In this document: positions 60,309 through 64,000 of the stretch, in pieces
Numbering within the stretch: position 1 is the first letter of the stretch
Layout: every line of letters begins with the position of its first letter
Source: Coriolopsis trogii
Taxonomy: Eukaryota > Basidiomycota > Agaricomycetes > Polyporales > Polyporaceae
Reading direction: 5' to 3'
Length of the DNA stretch: 64,000 bases
NCBI GenBank assembly: GCA_020543525.1
Contig: JAHYIO010000023.1
Coordinates: 62,001-126,000, forward strand
Made by a program: the position numbers and the translations under genes
Notes under the pieces: generated by a model
What the model saw: the letters and a program-made list of their open reading frames with translations, nothing else
Told to the model about the DNA's origin: nothing
The model's database searches: none

Positions 60309-62400
60309 CTACTGGTCGCCAGCCGGTGAGTAGGTCATTGCAGCAGTCTCGCTCGCCCGCCTGATTGCCCATGTCTACATTGTAGCGATAGAATCAGCGA
60401 GACATCAACGCGAGCACTGACAAACGTCCTCACCAACTCATACGTCTTGATTGCGTCCTCGTAAGTGCTCAGGATATCATCCTTCTGACGCTTTCCTTCT
60501 ACGACGTCGACGAATGTGGCCAACTCGGTGTAGAACGGGTCGTCCTGGCCCGTGGCAGCGAGAGTCACTACATGCGCCGGCTGTTCTTGGTAGACGAGAA
60601 ATACGCACGTTGTTGAAGACATGAGTCTCTGCCACATATAAGCATGCGTCAAGATCACACCCGCCGTCGACCGATGACGGATTAGATGGACAAACATACC
60701 TATTTTAGTCCCGGGTCGTCTGATGTACAGCCGAGGGGTTGTATAAGGGTCGACGAGCTTGAAGTGATACCCGTCCGCGTACACCTCACACTCGGTGTCG
60801 TACGTCGTGCCTTTGATGCATACATCTTACGCGTCAATCACGCTTGGGCTCGAGCAAAGTAAGTGTGCCCCACCGTGCAAGGCAATGACATGCGTCAGAG
60901 TTCCAACAGCACCCCCTTGATACTTCCACGTCGCGCTCGTGAGTCGCGGAAGGCGATTTTCGGGCGCGATACCCTCCTCCTCAAAGCGCTTAGCACCGAG
61001 CTGTCCCGGAGGCTCATCGTGCTGGACAGTATGCGCTACGACCGAGGAGAGGCGAACGTCACCCCCGAAGTAGCGCGACAGATCGCCTACGGGGTCGCCC
61101 GTTGTAAGCCTCTACACTGGAACATAATACAGGCGCAAATCGTGATCCCTGTCTGTACTCACAGAAGTGTGTCGCTTGCTCGATAATGGCTAAATGGCGT
61201 GCCCGCGGCGCCGTCAGCAGTGATGAGAAATCTAGAAAGGGGGACGATAACGTACGGCCGCCGGACTTGCTCTTATCCCACCAGGCCTGGGTAAACGACG
61301 ATGAGCGAATGTCCACGCAAGGACCTCGTGCCCGGGACAGCAGAGGAACATACGTGCTTCCGAGCCCACTCGCTGCAACATCGCAGTGGGATGGTGTTCA
61401 ATAAGAAACGAGAAATGCGGGCGAGCTCACTATGCCATGACGTATCTTGCATTGGTGCCCATCACGACCAGGTTCTTCTCAGCGATTATGTTCCTGCAAT
61501 GTAAGGTACGTCTCTCATTCAGCCTTCAAGAATGCAATGTATGAGGCATATGATAGACTTACTTTATCATTTTTACAGCTGCGAAGTAATGCGCCCTGAG
61601 CTCAGCCTTATCGCGTCTCTCCCCTACAGAACTCACCTTTGAGATATCTCAGCATATAGCCGACTCCTACCAGACGTTGGCCCGTAGCGAGCACCTTGGC
61701 CACGCGCCAGCAAGCTTCCTCCGGACCACTGCTCACGGGCTTCTCCACGAAAAACGCACACCGCGGAAACGCAGACACGAGCTGCAACTCAAGGTCTCGA
61801 CCTGTTATATCAGTCCCGCGAGCAAATGGGGGTGCCCCAACAACAGCCATCCTAAACATCCGAGTGATCGTCAGCGTCTCCCAGCACCGTTTGCATCACG
61901 ACAGGCCTCGTAGAAGTCTATCGCCTGGGTGGACGACTCACCGTGGTGCTCTGTCGGGCGAGAGACCGTTCCCAGCATCGGCGACTGTGGTAAATACCTG
62001 ACAATCCTTCCACATCTCATAGAGGCCGGGTTGTTGCTGCTTTTTTTCAACCTTGCTTTGCGCTTGAGCACGGTCAAGATCGACGAGGGCGACCACTCGC
62101 AATCGATCCTCCAAGATACTACATGATCGATGTCGATGAGGCTCAGTCTTCGGAATAAGAGTGTTGTCTCACTCCTCTAGACGCCTAGTCTAAGAACAGG
62201 TGTTCTAACAGTTAACGCACTGTACATAGCGCCGTAGCGAGAAGTAAACGTACGTGGTTCCAAGGACCTTCCACAGATCCTACAAATCCATATCATCGTC
62301 GCCGCAGTGAGCGACGTGAAATATGGACGCGTGGAATACACCTACCAAAATTTATCTCGCCAGCTCCAATAAGGAGAACGTTCATGATCGTATTAGACAT
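60309..62400 (-). CDS. Gfo/Idh/MocA family oxidoreductase, 13 exons
   Basis: NAD(P)-dependent sugar/polyol-type dehydrogenase family. Exons: 62346-62400, 62254-62279, 61942-62108, 61637-61851, 61563-61578, 61431-61493, 61354-61372, 61256-61286, 61163-61189, 60874-61086, 60700-60810, 60434-60585 and 60309-60374; 386 residues and all phases close. The Rossmann motif is NVLLIGAGEINFG, then VVALVDLDRAQA. The hallmark Glu-Lys-Pro is in CAFFVEKPVSS. Other family pieces are GVGYMLRYLKAVKMIKNII, YVMAYEWARKHAWWDKSKSG, IIEQATHFCDLSRYFGG and ATWKYQGGAVGTLTHVIA. Several exons are only 16-31 nt. The exact acceptor of exon 3 is the least certain junction. Substrate unknown. Confidence 0.88.
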
Positions 62401-63513
62401 GGCAGTTGTAAGTGGATCTGATCTGATCTATGGTCGAATCATGGAGGTCACAAGGATTCGAAGATCTCAGCGGCCGACGGAACGGGCGCTAGTGCTTCCT
62501 TTCGTGGACCAATCGCCACGGTGGCCGGAGGACCGATAATGACGTGCTTCTACACTAGCATTATAGAACATCACTGCAATACGATGTACTCATGGGCTCC
62601 CCAGGACGAAACTCTATGGCAGATAACATCGTTTACCAGGGCAGACGCGTGCCGTTGTACGAGAGGAATGCGCCGGAATTCGCACAAGAAGCGGCGAAGA
62701 ACATTGAGCGTGCCAGTCGTGCTCTCCTCAATCGGAAGCGGCGCATCGTCACCACCGAGATCTGGTAGGATTACGTGTCAGCTTTTGCACTTCAAATGTA
62801 GGATATAGGGATACATACCATGGATCGTAGTTGATGATTGTCAAAACGGCGTGCTCCATGTACAGTCTTGAGAGTGCGTCAGCATCCCGGCCCATCTGTA
62901 CATTCGCGCAGTCGCTCGCCCACGCAGGCAGTACACATTGGTATGTCGGTGATGGGGGCATCCACAATCCCTGATTTCAGGCCGCAGCGTTGGATATCGC
63001 CGGATTTCATTCCTCTTCAGATGGTGTCAACAGGTCGACCTACGATAGCAAAGCAGGCGTACTGCCTGAATGGGCAGGAACAGATGATCAGATCAGAGGT
63101 GGACTTACGGCGTTGGAAAGGGTGTGAACTGAACGCAGCACACTCACGCCCGGCAAAGACATCGCTGAGAGCGCCATTGTCGCGCAGTCCATCATGGTGG
63201 CGCCTGCAATGAGCTGAGCTACGACCGTCATCGTCGTCGTGAGGCAAATGTATTGTCTCCCGAGGCGTGAGGGTAGATATAGACCTCTCTAGTCGCGAAA
63301 GGAATTCACGTTGAGCAAGCTGTACATGCAGAGAGGTGAAGTCCAAGGGAGACTCTGACGAGCCGGGGCAGAGAGACACTGCCACGTGATGGACGCCGAC
63401 AGCCGGCCGGATGCTGGCCATGGCTGGAGACTGTTCCAAGTCTCTCGACGGTTTCTATCTCCACACCCAATGTCTCCCTGATTCCCTCCTCTTCTCCTTC
63501 CCATCTCACGCGC
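62401..63513 (-). other. Region with a possible unresolved minus-strand gene
   Basis: Fragments with protein-like composition and plausible splice sites occur on the minus strand: MTVVAQLIAGATMMDCATMA near 63230, AWASDCANVQMGRDADALSR continuing to INYDPW near 62820-62915, and ARSMFFAASCANSGAFLSYN near 62640-62710. Frames could not be joined consistently and I do not recognise a family, so no CDS is called. The promoter of the oxidoreductase also lies here. Confidence 0.3.
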
Positions 63514-64000
63514 ATGGATCGAGGGTCGCAATATCGCTCGCGGTTGCTCCCTCGCCAAGCACCGTCGATCACACAACCGACTCCCTCTGCGTCGAGCAAT
63601 TCGCAGCAAACAGACTCCCTCGTTGTACGTAGTTCCTCCAATATGCACATTTATCCGTGCTTACACACCCATCCCTAGACTTTGCGGCCCACTGGGTCAG
63701 TCACAACTCCTTCTGCACCCACGGGGCGGGCGGATAGCTCGGACGCGTCAGGTACACAAGATGCTACCGGCCAGGACGGCTCCACCGACAAGACTGGAGA
63801 TAGCACCTCCAAACCCCCGTCTCAGCCGCCTTCCTCTGATACAACTACCGATACCACTACCAAGCCCACGCAAGACACGTGCGTAATCCGTTCCTCTCTC
63901 TACATCCGCCCATTCATTCCATTCCAGGACCCAACCTCCCTCGAGTGCAACCACCGCTTCCCAGACGTCCAAACCTACCCCGAAACCCCCTGCTTCCGAT
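63514..64000 (+). CDS. 5' part of a Ser/Thr/Pro-rich protein, cut by the window edge
   Basis: Three exons are visible: 63514-63624, 63679-63878 and 63928 to the edge; both junctions keep the frame (CTC GTT|GTACGT and GAC AC|GTGCGT donors). The start is the ATG at 63514 (MDRGSQYRSRLLPRQAPSIT). The rest is extremely rich in Ser, Thr, Pro, Asp and Lys (SSDTTTDTTTKPTQDTTTQP), as in mucin-like stems of cell-surface proteins. A kexin-like dibasic-type LPRQ follows the first residues. No domain is visible in the part available, so function cannot be judged. Confidence 0.6.

Overview
The window is nuclear DNA of a filamentous basidiomycete, most likely an Agaricomycete; a polypore-like white-rot lineage is my inference. 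The evidence is dense spliceosomal introns of about 50-70 nt with GTRNGY donors and YAG acceptors, genes on both strands, GC-rich coding sequence, and families typical of mushroom-forming fungi: a DUF6534-type seven-helix protein, an AAA ATPase with a long fungal N-terminal domain, a MYND protein, and secreted orphan families. I saw no phage, insertion sequence, CRISPR array, rRNA or convincing tRNA. Gene models were assembled by hand. For most of them every exon junction keeps the frame, which is the main support for the boundaries given.

Left part (1-14.7 kb): a phytanoyl-CoA dioxygenase-like enzyme (-), a small orphan (-) divergent from a mitochondrial K+/H+ exchange-related protein (+), a small hydrophobic orphan (-), an HRI1 homologue (-), a 1132-residue Ser/Pro-rich protein with a C-terminal membrane anchor and tandemly repeated exons (-), and a DUF-AAA ATPase (-).

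Middle (14.7-45 kb): gene-poor tracts alternate with a secreted tail-anchored protein (+), an 18-exon DUF6534-type membrane protein (+), the SNF1/AMPK beta subunit (-) divergent from an NTA1-type N-terminal amidase (+), an FYRN/FYRC chromatin-type protein (+), a single-pass SH3 protein (-) and a large disordered Ser-rich protein (-).

Right part (45-64 kb): two tandem paralogous small secreted proteins (+,+), a C2-domain protein (-), a MYND zinc-finger protein with a possibly broken 3' end (+), a metabolic and transport group made of an iron-type glycerol dehydrogenase (-), a MATE exporter (-), a signal-peptide agmatinase (+) and a 13-exon Gfo/Idh/MocA oxidoreductase (-), and finally the 5' end of a Ser/Thr/Pro-rich gene that runs off the edge.

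Most neighbours look functionally unrelated, as is normal in such genomes. The arrangements that could mean something are the divergent agmatinase/MATE pair (606 bp apart), the divergent AMPK-beta/NTA1 pair (546 bp), and the tandem secreted pair. The most unusual structures are the exon-repeat array, the microexon-rich DUF6534 gene, and two introns that appear to use GC donors.
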